Source: Entonaema liquescens (Eukaryota; Ascomycota; Sordariomycetes; Xylariales; Xylariaceae). Taken from it: DNA of 64,000 nucleotides. Where the stretch lies: assembly GCA_902805475.1 (NCBI GenBank), contig CADCSX010000023.1:4030001-4094000 (forward strand), in the 5' to 3' direction. A program made the position numbers and the translations under genes. How positions within the stretch are numbered: position 1 is the stretch's first letter; every line of letters starts with the position of its first letter. This document shows, piece by piece, positions 50,010-61,360 of the stretch. The notes beneath the pieces were generated by a model, which saw only the letters and a program-made list of their open reading frames with translations, had not been told where the DNA came from and ran no database searches.

Positions 50010-50639
50010 ATTGAGCAGCAAGACTGGTTGATGTATGAACTTTGAACTTTTGTGTCTGACCTGTCTACCCCGGTTATTCACATAATCATCTCCGTCCAAC
50101 TACCGTATCGCAAGGTGACACCTGTAACCGTTTACCATCCGTACACAGTATTGGATTTCCTATTCCGGGAATCCCCGCCTTAATGGTCTAATGGTACCGT
50201 ATCCTTCTCCTTTTTTCCAGCCAGCCACCCAACAATTTCTTATTATTACGGACTTGAAACCCTCGTCCTGCTAGCCCGGGACCCCTTGATGCGTGTTATA
50301 TATTATATATTATCACTGCTTCCTCCCGATTCTATTCTTGTCTTTCATATCCACCTCTCCTCTAAGAGTTTCTATAGACTCTACTTTCTACTCTAGAAAC
50401 CGCGTGCGATTAGAACACACACAAAAGGCAGCCCGGCGCAGCCCATCTTCACTCGCAGTAGAGCAATAAACAAGACCGACGCGCGACATTACACAATACA
50501 CCGAGGGTTACATACAAACCTTCCCGCCTCACTCAATCTCAATCTCAACTAGTTTTATATTTTAACTCTAGCTGCTCATCACTCACCTACACGCGCCCCG
50601 AGCAACGTCCTACAACCCCGCGTGAAGCTTTTATCGCTC

Positions 50640-51258
50640 ATGTCGCGACGTAGTTCGTGTGTATCTGACGACAACAACAGAAAACCACGAAGCAGAACGA
50701 CATCTCAGCGTAACCGCAAATCATCACACTCACAACCGTGTTCGCCTCATTTGTCTTCTCATAGTAAACCATCGCAGAAATCGCAGAAATCGCAAAACAC
50801 CACAACCTCTCAGGCGCATAACCCATCCCCTCTCAAGATGGTTACTACCACATCAACAACGTCGCATCACCATGGCGACGAAACTTTACATTACTACTTA
50901 CCGGAGACGAACGTGCGGGAAGCTGAGCTACAGAAGTATGGATGGATGGAACCAATAGTAATAGACGACGAAGACTTAATGTTCAGTGGCAAAAGCTTAA
51001 GTGCTTGGTACGAGGAAGAGAGAAAGTCGCTTAGCGGCCCAGCCGAAGAGGAACGACGAGGTCGCCAAAGAGTAAGTTCATAGCTTGGGATTCGTCCTGG
51101 ACAACATGATCATGTCAGTATGGGTCATGCTAACACTGGCGACCCAGGTCCGACAGCACAATTCACATTCGCATCACCATAATCATAATCATCATCACCA
51201 CCGACATCACCCAAGCTCGACGACTACGTCCAGCAGCCACGAACAAAACAAACACTAA
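50640..51258 (+). CDS. Small Ser-rich protein with His-rich C-terminal exon, function unknown
   Basis: I do not recognise a named family. Two exons are inferred: 50640-51071 and 51148-51258, with a 76-bp intron (GTAAGT donor, CTAAC branch-like site, CCCAG acceptor). The product is 180 residues. The start is the first ATG of the frame. Residues 1-75 are Ser/Arg/Gln/Thr-rich and probably disordered. The middle (about 80-140) is acidic and looks folded and conserved: ETLHYYLPETNVREAELQKYGWMEPIVIDDEDLMF, shown here only in part as YYLPETN and KYGWMEP. Exon 2 encodes the tail, with a run of about a dozen His alternating with Asn and Ser, which could bind metal. No signal peptide or membrane segment is seen. 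The clean splice and the ordered middle segment argue it is real. Confidence 0.7.
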
Positions 51259-52952
51259 ATTAGCGATAAACGAAGCGACGAAAGGAAGGCCGAGACGTCT
51301 AATCTCAGGCAGTTCTAATTTCTTTTCCAAGATACCCAAACATAGTATTTGCATAACTACATCGGCGGGTGTAGAATTTACGCGCGCATCACAATTTATA
51401 CCAATTCGACCGTGCCCTTTTGGTAATCCGGGACCGAGCCGAACTATTCATAGTCGCATAGATACATTATACCATCGTCTCTTGGACTTCGACCAGTACA
51501 ATAGCACGAAGATACAATGGGATTTAGACGAGCATTTAGACAGGCCATTTCGCATCCCATCTATTCCCCAGGGGGGAGCATTTCGGGACTTCTGCATTGG
51601 CCAGGCGTTTTATCATTACTTTGCTTTTTTTTTTTTCTTTCCGCATTACCAAGATTACGAAATTGATACAACGAGAATACGGGGTAACCGGTGGCGTCTC
51701 CTATGCTGAGAGGCGCGAGCATAATCATTGTCGCGGGATCCAGGGGTCTCTGGTTCCTTAACATCACTGCCTGTTTTTAATCCGGGATTCACGGCAGCAT
51801 TAGGCTGCTGGGTGGAGTGTGTTGGCAATGAATAATGTTGTGAATGACAATAGAGCTTCGGATTTGCCGTTGTTCTACAACTTACTACGAGTTGTGCCTA
51901 GTCTGGGAGGCGATTTAGGCATCACCAAGGCTCAGTCGGCTGCCTGAGGTGGGGGATATCATTTGCGCTTCCAAGCATTCAGCCTATTGGCCGAGGCCGT
52001 CACAGCATTGAGGCATAGTCAAATAGCTTGACAATGTGATAACAACTAATATCCTCCTTCAATGTTCTACGCTATACTTTTTCAAACGTGACTCTTACAG
52101 TAATCCTCCCGATGCAACACCTAACTGGAGTTTTATGTAACCAATTATAGTATGTTCCTACGTATTTTCAAGGCGACTCCAAAGCAAGCACAATCAATGT
52201 TAATCATTAAGGTAGAGAGGATCATGTAACTATATGAAGCCTGCATAGAATATATAACAAAGAAATATAAATATCCGATGTAAGATCTCAGTCGTGCTAC
52301 GTGTATTACTCTGAAAACTTAAACTATTCAAAGCCAGTCGATGCATAGTAAAAAGATATAAACCCCCCTTGCCATGCATGCTTATTTACTTTTCGTTTTT
52401 ATATAAAATATAACATGCCTCCTCGAGGCGCATACATCAGCCCTTATTGCTGGTGACAATCGACAAATAATAGCCAGAAGCTGGGAGTAGATAGCGATTC
52501 ATCGGTCAATATCTACGATCCCACTGCTATCCAGCTTACCACAAGTAGGACGCCGCCGCGAGAATAGGGGTTGTTGACCCGGAGGACGTCGATGTTTCGA
52601 AATAAGCCAGTTTGGTAAAATTAAAACCTTAGACCCCGACCCTCGAAATGCAAGGCATTCTACATCTAAAGAACAAACCTGTTCCCGTCAGCATAATATT
52701 CCCGAGTATGCCTTTATGCCTTTTAATTTTCGAGAGCTCTTGTCGTTATTATCCATCCATACCTCAAGTTACAGCTAATATAGTCAAGTGACAGCATCTT
52801 GAGGTCTTCTAACCAGATACTAGGTAAAAAGGATGTGACTTGCTATAGATGGAGAGAGACGCAGATAACAGGGCGCGCCTTCAAATTATGTGATTCTACC
52901 AAAATATTCTACGAGTACTCAGAAATAGAATGGTAAGTTTTACTTTTCGCTT
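51259..52952. other. Intergenic region between the His-rich gene and the glycosyltransferase 3' end
   Basis: Convergent 3' flanks of about 1.7 kb. The 75-codon plus-strand ORF at 51482-51709 spans a T run and has no features. No RNA gene or repeat is seen. Confidence 0.4.
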
Positions 52953-54283
52953 CTACCAATCCTGTAAGACCTGCCATTGGTCCTCAAACTTTAAACCTCC
53001 TCCCTCTATCAAATCACAGTTCAAATGACCCCATTTCCGGCGAAATACCTCCTTTCCCGCCTCCGTAAGCACGTCGAGCGCTTCCGTGAACCCCGCGGAG
53101 TCGTAGTAGAAAGGTTCACCCTGGCCTCCGTGCTGGCCCGACTGCCACGTATTACGCCCTCGACCGCCATGTTTGTAGTGGAACATGCGGTCAGCAACGC
53201 CTAGCAACACCTTCCAGTATTCCAAAGGATCACCAGGCCCCCGGGGAACTATCCTCCCATTCCTCTTCTGTTTATTGTCTGTGGGCGGCGGTGGTGGGTT
53301 CGGATCCCGGAAATCTGGTGTTATACTCGGGTCTCGGTACAAGGCGAGGAGGTTGTCGAGCGCGACGGATGTATCTGTTATAATTCCGCAGTTGGCGTCT
53401 CTCTGCGTCCAGTTCCGCATGTGTAAACGAGTGTACGTGTCACAGTCCGTCACGTAGTACGGGATCAACGTGTCCCAGCCACCGATGTCTTCGATCGCCT
53501 TCGGGTTCTGTAGCGTGAGGTGGTCATACGCGAAGAATCGTAATCCCCACCTTTCGTCCGTCTCTAGGGTGCGGTTGAGCTCCTCGAGACACAAGGTGTA
53601 TAAACTCTTATAGCCTACCTCACCAGCGCGCGGCGTGAGACCATCAAACCCGTTCTCGTGACCTAGTGCAAGAACATCCATGTGGCTCCAGAAGTAATAC
53701 GGCCAGTTGTTGGCGTAGGATAGCGAGAGGTAAAAGTTCTGTAGTTGCGCAAAACTCAACAAGACCGGCGTCTGAATGATGTTTACCCCGAGGCGCTTTA
53801 ATGACGCGTGGTTGAGATACCATGGGTGCTGGAGGCCGAGCTGACCACGCGCGTTGGCCTGCTGCATGCCGGTATTTTCGACTACGTAAATATGCTCTGC
53901 TGGCCAACCCGCTGTAATGTACGAAACCACAGTTTGTAGCAACATGGGCCAAGATCGAGTGAACCCAATCAACAGCGGCGGCGCAACTTCCAATCCATGC
54001 TTAACCCATATGCCCTCCTCGGCAATGTTATACGTCGGGATAGGGGTGGGTTTGATGTCGCTAATGCTGGGAATGGGTCTTGTACGGGCGGTGGCGTATA
54101 AGAGGGAGCTGGTTTATATCGTGGAGTAGGTCGCGCATCTTCCGACTTTCCCAGGTAGACGCCGATAGGTTCCATGAACTGACGCTCGGAATGGCCGCGG
54201 AGGAACAGTACCAAGAAGACACTACCGCCAAGTAATAGTCCGACCAGGGACAATATCTGCCTCAGGCGTACCATGATCGCCAT
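52953..54283 (-). CDS. Type II membrane protein, glycosyltransferase-like, one frame break
   Basis: Single exon, about 443 residues from ATG 54283 (a second ATG at 54274 is also possible). Residues about 8-27 form one hydrophobic anchor after a short basic tail, the plan of a Golgi type II enzyme. A Pro-rich stem follows. The catalytic-looking domain begins at APPLLIGFTRSWPMLLQTVVSYI, with HIYVVENTG and the segment YYFWSHMDVLAL. A TDCDTY stretch could supply a DxD metal site. These features suggest a GT-A fold sugar transferase, but I cannot assign a donor or acceptor. The frame breaks at the GGG run 54069-54071 (CCC on the coding strand) in the stem. One extra base joins anchor and domain in frame, and 1332 bases then divide by three. 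Confidence 0.72.
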
Positions 54284-55012
54284 CCAAGACCTTTTATATT
54301 AACTTGGTTGTCTACTCGAAGCTTGAGAGCAACGCCAGAGCCCCTAACGAGTTATATAACAAGATACCCTTACTTAGCAAACATACTCAATATTTACATG
54401 GCCAGGAATGGATTAATACCGCATCCAAAAAAAAGATTAAGGTAAAATCAAGTATATCAAGGCAATGGGCTAGAAAGTCCCGAATATAACAATCACGACA
54501 CGCATGATTTAGGGTGAACGTATGTGAGCTAGTGGCGACAGCTCCGTGAGCGCACAACTACATCATCGAATAATATATCTAATGCAAACTTTTCCTTGGC
54601 CATGAAAAGACGCAGCAAACCAATTATAGCCCACCTCGTAGTAGCTTAACGCGTCATGTAGTCGTCACTTAGCGGATTATTCTTCAAAATCGACACTCAC
54701 CAGAGGCTCGACGAAGCGACGTGTTACAAGAAATATATTGACACCACCCAAGAATTCAGTAGCATTGTCATTATTGGTTGAACATGGTAGGATGCATATG
54801 CCTTCCAATTCTATATGAGGCGGGCTTGGGCCCTTCTTCAGAAGACGCCTAATATTCTATCAGCATTTTCTGAACAACCCCACTGCTAGTTTTATCGTCG
54901 TTTGAGCTAATGTATTAGTTGGTCAAGTAACCTTTAGCAATGGTACTCGACGTATCCGAGGATACGCCTAGGTTGTAGACATATTTGCCATGAAGAGGAG
55001 AGGATAGTTCCT
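54284..55012. other. Upstream region of the glycosyltransferase-like gene
   Basis: No coding potential recognised. The 61-codon plus-strand ORF at 54304-54489 has no features. Confidence 0.4.
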
Positions 55013-55213
55013 CTAAACAGCAAGAAAAATAAATGAAGAACTTATCCCAGCAGCGTATACCAATATCATAGTTGGAGTATATATGGCCATACCCGTGCCA
55101 AGGAAAGGCGCGGCGATAGATGAAGTGCGTGGTGGTACGGCTTCCATCTCCGCCCCGGCGTGGATGGGGTCCGACTTGGCAGAGGCGGCATCTGGATCCG
55201 TGTTGATAGACAT
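55013..55213 (-). CDS. Possible small membrane peptide, 66 codons
   Basis: ATG at 55213. It starts MSINTDPDAASAKSD, a hydrophilic head, and ends with about 30 hydrophobic residues forming one membrane segment. It might continue by splicing: a gataagt sequence, one base from a GTAAGT donor, follows the codons for VYAAG, and a TTTAG acceptor follows about 45 bp on. This would need a non-canonical or miscalled donor. I do not recognise it, and it could be chance. Confidence 0.22.
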   Translation of the reverse strand: MSINTDPDAASAKSDPIHAGAEMEAVPPRTSSIAAPFLGTGMAIYTPTMILVYAAGISSSFIFLAV

Positions 55214-57712
55214 GCATACGGATACCGCTTATCGCAATGCCCCCGGCTAAGTATACCTATAAGCATACAGGGCTCGAAATGCAAGCCGTAGATCACTACT
55301 CCCTCCACCAGCGGAATACGATGTAATAGTAAGCCGTCTAACCGCTGCCTAGACTTCTAGAGTTGTCGCCGTTGGTTCGCTCAAAGTCTGGGGCGAAGGG
55401 CCTCTCTAGATGTCTCTAGACGTCGATCATATGCAAGCCAACTCAACCCCCCGGATTTGTCTTAGCTATGCAGTCAAATTGACCAGGACAACCCATTCCT
55501 ATCTAGAAGAACTAGTCTATAACGAGTTATCCGTCGACGCGCATTCTGATATTTGTGTGAAGACTTCGCGCACCGTACCAATTCCTACATAAAGTAAATT
55601 GTAAAATATCCCTTTTTAGTCCTTTTTTCTTTCTCTTCATGGGCAATATTCATATAAGCTCCACCTAGATTATTACTTGTATAGAGGTAAATAGGTGAAG
55701 AAGTGAGTCGATGGAGTAACAAGAGTGTAGGCGTCGGCTTTTGTAGGATAAACCCCTTCGAGGAGTTATTAGCGACTAGTCTAGGAGTTGAATTAACTCA
55801 CAATCCGACTGCACCCCACCAGCGGTTGGATAAGAGAGAATGAATGTGAGTACATGAAAGTAAGTACCTAGGGTATGCAGAGAAGGTGAATGGGAAAAGG
55901 GCGGTAAGCGGGGAAAACATCAACATCTCCAGATGATCGTGTCCCCCCCATCTACGGATCTCGCAATGCTCCGAAGAAGCTATGGGTTATATAGAATATA
56001 GTATAATATATAACACATCCCGGACGTTCCAGCTATATATCTCGTCTGACATCGTACGTGTAAAAACAGTGAGGTAGAGACACGAGCATTAATGGTGACG
56101 ACGATGATGGAGTATCGAGAGAAGGTCGTCTTAGGTACGTACGATTACAGAGTTAGATCCTTGAACCCCTGTCTGCGGATGTGTAACTCCCCGCACTGCT
56201 CGCTCCCCTAGGCCCAGATGATATATACGTGATCAACACGATGCATTCTATGTACCAACGCAGCGGCGCAGTTGGTCTACCCACAGTCCCAATCTGTCAG
56301 TGAAACTCGTTGCAGAAATTACGCGATGGCACCGTTATACCATGTAATATCTCATTAGTTGTTGGCCCTATCTACAATCTTTCCAGGGAGGAAATGATTT
56401 TCTAAAGCCGCGGCTGATTGTCTTGAGCTGTCTTTATTAGTCTGATTAGACGTTTTGGCCGCAGCTTATACCGCAAGTCTCGAGCATGTGAGCCCCCGCA
56501 CACAGAAAACTGCTTCGTACTATCACCTCCTAATTTGATGCGTACATAGTCATTTTGTCAGAATCGAAACGGGAGCCTGCCTCTACCTAGGGGCTGAAAT
56601 GACGAAGGAATAGCGTCGCTTCATCACGAGGCTTTCCATCATCTCATCTAATGGTGTCGCAGCCGATAACGGGGGACAGCTGCACAATGGTACTATCTGC
56701 GGAGTATGGGGGTTCGATATTAGGGCATGGGCGGAAATGCATCGACCGGTAGTTGAGGATCTGCGACGATGCGGACCAGTCAGAATCCTGGCCACAGGGA
56801 AAACCTTGACGGACAACACGCATATGAACGTCGCTAAGACCCAGAAACCCAGAATAAGACAAGAGAAAAGAAAAGCTTGTGTCCAATTACGGGTGTCGTA
56901 TGACACGGGGTGGATTGTCGTTTACAGATACGCTAACATAGCTTAGACAGATGCAATAGACCTCAATACTCATAAAGACAACCGCCTTGTAGATAGATAT
57001 ACTAGTATATGATGGCCCCCTCTATGAGTTTCTCTAGGTCAGTCGGTACCTGCTGTATGCCCTCCAATTCCGGTAGTCTGACACATGTCGCCATCGGCCC
57101 AGTCGAGATATACAGGTCAGGCGTTCATCGGCCCCTGGAGATATCCGGGCACTACACATTGTAGTCGTACTGTTAAACTTTCTCGACACGGCGGCAGTAT
57201 GTGGTTAGGTGGTATGCGTGTGTGCGTGCGGGAGCTGTACGCTAACGCAACAATAGCAGGGATTGACGATTGTGGCCCGGATGGCCGTGATTGGATAGGA
57301 TGCAAGTTCCATCATCACATCACCCTCTCCCATGCAAAAATTGCTTTCAAGCGTGAAGCATGTGTACCAACTTGGTTCGACCTTCTCGTGTGGCTCAATG
57401 CTACCTTAGCTGATGTGGATAAAACTATATATGAGTCGACAACTCCACACTCCGCCGGTGAAAAGCTGCCTGCAGTTCTTTTTAGGCGCGTGAATGCTAC
57501 CGTGATATTATTCACGTAATAGCATTTTTTGAATATTCAGAGCTACATAACTGGCAAGACTGGGTTTCTTCCGCTATATAAAAGGAAGTCCTACTTAGTT
57601 TTCGACGCCGAAGAACGCTGTGGTCTTCCCGTCCAGGATCAAGCAAGATAAAAGAGATACACAAGTTGCACGCCCCTTCCAGGCCGGTGGATATAAACAG
57701 ATTAACAACGAG
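55214..57712. other. 2.5 kb without a supported gene
   Basis: Several ORFs overlap on both strands (for example 57085-57519 plus, and 56583-56906 minus without an ATG), but none has a recognisable domain or intron pattern. It may include the promoter and unfound 5' exons of the following small gene. Confidence 0.35.
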
Positions 57713-58232
57713 ATGCCCAAAGCTCTGAGAGAGTCAGGCCAGTCGGCCATTGTCGATGACATCGACGCTATTACGCCGTGCCCCCTTACGCGCAGCGGCC
57801 CTAAATCACTCGAAGAATCCGGATTCATGAACTCGATTAATAAATTTCAAGAGTCAAGATCTCCGTCGCCCTGTTCTGAGTGTTCGTCGGGCAGCGCAGA
57901 CGCATCTAGGAGTAGGAGACGAGAGTCCCTTAAAGCCCTAGAAGCGGGCACAGAAGGCGACCCTGAAAGGCTATGGGAGCGCATGCTTGTGCTCCAGCAG
58001 ACATATGGTTGTTACAATTCGGCTAGGATGAGCGCGGCGCTTAGCTCAGGGGACGTCAGTTTGTTGTTGCGTAAGTGCTCTATATGACCTCAAGGACGCA
58101 CTGCTGACCTCTGGTTCAGCTTCCAAAGCATGCTTGAACCTTCTCAATGAGAACATGTCTTTTCTACCAGACGAAACGGGAGGCGCGCTTGGAAAGTGGA
58201 AGTTGAACACCGGGAGTAGGCGCGGTCATTGA
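57713..58232 (+). CDS. Small protein of unknown function, two exons
   Basis: Two exons are inferred: 57713-58070 and 58120-58232, with a 49-bp intron (GTAAGT to TTCAG) in phase, giving 156 residues. Without the splice the frame ends at 58087 after a few non-conserved-looking residues, so splicing is likely. The N-terminal half is Ser/Arg-rich with a CSECSSGSADAS stretch. The C-terminal half looks folded: ERLWERMLVLQQTYGCYNSARMSAAL, here described by its WERMLVLQQ helix, then LLLPSKACLNLLNENM. The frame is open further upstream to about 57,600, where a CTTAG acceptor-like site lies, so an upstream exon is possible and the start is uncertain. I do not recognise the family. Confidence 0.5.
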
Positions 58233-58486
58233 TTTAATACCAAGCAGGAAAGGAGGACCAAGAGCGTATGCTATCGTATGTTATTGGAGAATGAGTATGC
58301 AATCTGGTTAGATGCCAGAAATGACTTGGATCTGGAAAAATAAGCCGGTGTGCTCCGATATGATTAGGCGTCGGCGGCAGATTGCATTTTGATACCCATC
58401 TAGTTTGGCGTTTGAGAATGAATTCACGGATTGGACGACTGTATCGGCCGTGAACTCTGCCCGTTAGCGTGCATGTATAGGATAGC

Positions 58487-59815
58487 TTAATCGTCTGCCG
58501 TTAAGAGGCTACGAAGCGTGTTTTCTAACACCTTCATGCATTGCTCGCGATAAAGTATAGCGAGCTGCTGATTGCTATTGCCAACCTCATACTCCGGTTC
58601 GTCCGCCTCTATCTCTTCCAGGTCGATACTCAATTTTGATCCTAAGATATCGACAATTTTCCTACGCACTTCATTCGGGATATCGCCTTGCATGATCTTA
58701 TTCAAACTGGTGTCGTTCGTTTCATCTTCTCCTTTTGTAATGCTTTCGTATAAAGCAGCAATGAGTGTGTCTTGAATGTGCGAAAAGCAAGGAAGACAGC
58801 CCAACGAATCTGCGCTTAGAAGTTTCGAACGTCCAACGAATGAGCTAGGATGCGCCATGGGCCTCAATGATACGACATGCGACGCCGCCAAATCGCCAGC
58901 TTCCGGGTCTGCCCTGGTCTTGATATGAATATAGTCGTTATGGAGGTCGTCGGTTTCTGGAAGTATGAAGCCGTACCCCAAGAGTAGCTCGGCGTTGGTT
59001 TTCATACCGTAATTGTTGAACACTTGCTCCCCGGCCGAATATGTCTGCCTCGACTTGAGCGTGCATATTTGAGTCTGTTCGTTTGTGGTCCAAGCAATCT
59101 TTGCCAGCGGGGAGTGGTTTCCAATGTCATACAGAGGAAGCAACACTGAGAAGTCGTCCAGTTCACACGGCAAACCCGAGGAGGCCTCGATGGGAAAAAT
59201 AAGCGACGGGCGGAAACTACGGCTAGTGAAGATGCTATAGGCCCAGTGATACAGCGGTCGAGTATACTCCAAATGGTATTTCTGTGGTAGTAATCTCGAG
59301 GCGCTTTTGTACTCTTTCTTGAGATTTGACTTGATATCCTGAATAGCCGTGAAAGCGTTGGTCCCCTTGAGGAACTCGACGTCATCTGATGGCCACATTA
59401 CCGGGAGGACATTGCTCATATGGTCGGGTTGAGGGAGGGTCCGAATATACGGCCACCACCTGGACTCGGATCCTAAGAGGTATTGCTGCATGAGAAAAAA
59501 GCGACCGACAACATGAGGCGGCGTTTCTTTCAAGAAGTTTTCTGGGAAATAGTCTTGTCTCTCACGACTTGAAGCATCGGAATTGGATGAAGCAACGAAA
59601 GCCGGATGACCGCGAATAGCATCAAGATATGAGAGAGACTTGGAAAGAGGAAGGGTAACTATGGCATCATCCACTTCGACCGAGTATGATCCTTTTACAC
59701 GAAACGATCCTTTGGTGACCTCATCATGGTATATCTCAATAGCGGGATTGAGGTGTCCGCCGTCGCTCTCTACCCACTGAAGCAGCGCGTCATAGCGTTC
59801 TGATATCGTGGCCAT
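58487..59815 (-). CDS. SET-domain lysine methyltransferase (SETD3/RKM/Rubisco LSMT-type)
   Basis: Single exon, 442 residues. ATG 59815 is chosen because it begins an ordinary start of this family (MATISERYDALLQWV, then GGHLNPAIEI). The in-frame extension further upstream is Asn-repeat and low complexity. The split SET domain includes FFLMQQYLLGSESRWWPYI, the DIGNHSPLA element equivalent to the family's NHS motif, and the C-terminal SET residues YSAGEQVFNNYGMKTNAELLLGYGF, quoted here as FNNYG and LLLGYGF. The C-terminal part resembles the helical substrate-binding domain. Such proteins methylate non-histone targets such as ribosomal proteins or elongation factors using S-adenosylmethionine. 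The target cannot be told here. An ATT microsatellite at 59856-59878 lies in the leader. Confidence 0.9.
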   Translation of the reverse strand: MATISERYDALLQWVESDGGHLNPAIEIYHDEVTKGSFRVKGSYSVEVDDAIVTLPLSKSLSYLDAIRGHPAFVASSNSDASSRERQDYFPENFLKETPPHVVGRFFLMQQYLLGSESRWWPYIRTLPQPDHMSNVLPVMWPSDDVEFLKGTNAFTAIQDIKSNLKKEYKSASRLLPQKYHLEYTRPLYHWAYSIFTSRSFRPSLIFPIEASSGLPCELDDFSVLLPLYDIGNHSPLAKIAWTTNEQTQICTLKSRQTYSAGEQVFNNYGMKTNAELLLGYGFILPETDDLHNDYIHIKTRADPEAGDLAASHVVSLRPMAHPSSFVGRSKLLSADSLGCLPCFSHIQDTLIAALYESITKGEDETNDTSLNKIMQGDIPNEVRRKIVDILGSKLSIDLEEIEADEPEYEVGNSNQQLAILYREQCMKVLENTLRSLLTADD

Positions 59816-59855
59816 ACTACTTGCAAGATACGAAAAAATAAAGGCTAGTAGTGAT

Positions 59856-59878
59856 ATACTATTATTATTATTATTATT
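59856..59878. repeat. ATT trinucleotide microsatellite
   Basis: About seven ATT units in the presumed 5' leader of the SET-domain gene. Confidence 0.85.
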
Positions 59879-60056
59879 TTCTTTATATTTATTCCGCGTC
59901 TTTCGGAAGTTGTTTAGGAAGCATGTAGAAAGATTTACATTTTGACTCAAGATTGGGAAATGCTCATGTGGGTTTAGGCGATTTGTGCATAAGCGGATGT
60001 GTATGTATTATGCTCCACATCTTTATGCAGAGCTAGAGCTTAGGTAAGACCGAATA

Positions 60057-60096
60057 TGGCGGACCATAGGAGCCACTTTGCCAAAATCGATTTTGG
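60057..60096 (+). repeat. Left terminal inverted repeat
   Basis: Begins tggcggaccata and ends with the palindrome ccaaaatcgattttgg. It is paired with 61361-61400. Confidence 0.88.
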
Positions 60097-60179
60097 GTGG
60101 CCGTAAGGGGTAATTTATCCCTAGCGTACGCACAAGCCATATATATCACGTCTACTTATGCGTAATACGAGTTGCATAT

Positions 60180-61290
60180 GATTGTTAAATATATATTTTA
60201 AGCTTGATAATAAGGAATTTAACGTTTTGTATAAAGTTATTTACAATTAAATTTTTTATTTAAAATTTTATTTAATTTATTTAAATAATTTTTTAAATTT
60301 ATTAAATTTATTAATTAATTAATTAAATAATTAAATAATCGATTAAATAATTAATTTAATAAATAATTAATTTAATAAATAATTAATAAATAAATAATTA
60401 ATTAAATAATTAATTAAATAAATAAATAAATAAATATTTAATTTATTTAATTTAATTATTTAATTTATTTAATTTATTTTTAACGAAATAAATAAAATAA
60501 ATAAATAAATATATAAATTTTATACGAAAATTAAAATTTAATAAATCGTATTATATATAATATAAATATTTTTATAATTTGAAAAATTATATTAAAACAA
60601 TATATATTTATTAAATAAATTATATTATAAATTATATTATAAATTATATTATAAATAAAAATAATATTAATTTAATAATAAAAAACGTATTAAATTAATA
60701 ATAATTATAATAATTTTATATTAATAAATATTTTTTATATATATAAATTTATTAATATTTATTTATAATTTTTAATAAATTTTATTTTTTATAATTTTTT
60801 ATTATATACGTTTTTTTATTAATTAAATTTTTTATTATTTATTTAATAATATTTTTATAAAATTTTAATTTTTTAAAATTATTAATTTTATAATATTTTA
60901 TACGATTATATACACGTGTTTTAAAACGAAATAAATAATAAATATAATATTTATTTAATTAATTATTAAATTAATTAATTAATTAAATAATTAATTTAAT
61001 AAATTAAATAAAATAATTTAATAAATTAAAAAATTTAACGAAATAAATATAAAAAATACGGTCGCGTATTAATAAATTTATATAAAAATATATATAATAT
61101 TTATATAATTTTCGTAAATATAACGTTTTTATATAAAATAATATAATTATTATTAATTTAATACGTTTTTTATTATTAAATTAATATTATTTTTTTTAAA
61201 ATAATATATAATTTTTTTATTAAAATAATATTATTTTAACGGGTTATTTATTATAATTTATTCATTTAACCCGTATAAAAAGTAAATATT
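60180..61290. other. Extreme AT island (RIP-like)
   Basis: About 1.1 kb of nearly pure A and T, much of it in taaataaa/ttaattaa runs. The few remaining C and G are almost all in CG dinucleotides (as in tacg, aacg, atcg). That pattern is expected if CA/TG and other contexts have been converted, as in advanced repeat-induced point mutation. Confidence 0.85.
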
Positions 61291-61360
61291 AACCATTAAA
61301 TTTCAAGTATCCGACCGATAAAATCAATCTGCGCTTGACTAAATCTAGTTTAGTGGCTGA

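Larger units (their letters stand above)
44766..50639. other. 5.9 kb gene-poor region
   Basis: I find no gene I can support. The part at about 45,250-46,400 is clearly AT-richer than the flanks, with many TA dinucleotides. The part at 46,700-49,700 returns to mixed composition with only short overlapping ORFs lacking features. Small repeats are listed separately. The last 300 bp before 50,640 are pyrimidine-rich and probably the promoter and leader of the next gene. A relic transposon is possible but no termini or protein remnant were found. Confidence 0.4.

Noticed and set aside
7945..54071. Programmed ribosomal frameshifting as the cause of the eight breaks
   Set aside because: The sites share no slippery heptamer or common structure, occur in unrelated genes, and recur too often. 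Missing homopolymer bases explain all of them.
56583..56906. 107-codon minus-strand ORF with one hydrophobic segment
   Set aside because: It opens with GTG rather than ATG and has no supporting context.
57085..57519. 144-codon plus-strand ORF beginning MSPSAQSRY
   Set aside because: It has an ATG but no recognisable domain, and splicing to the next gene fails on phase. Kept as unproven.
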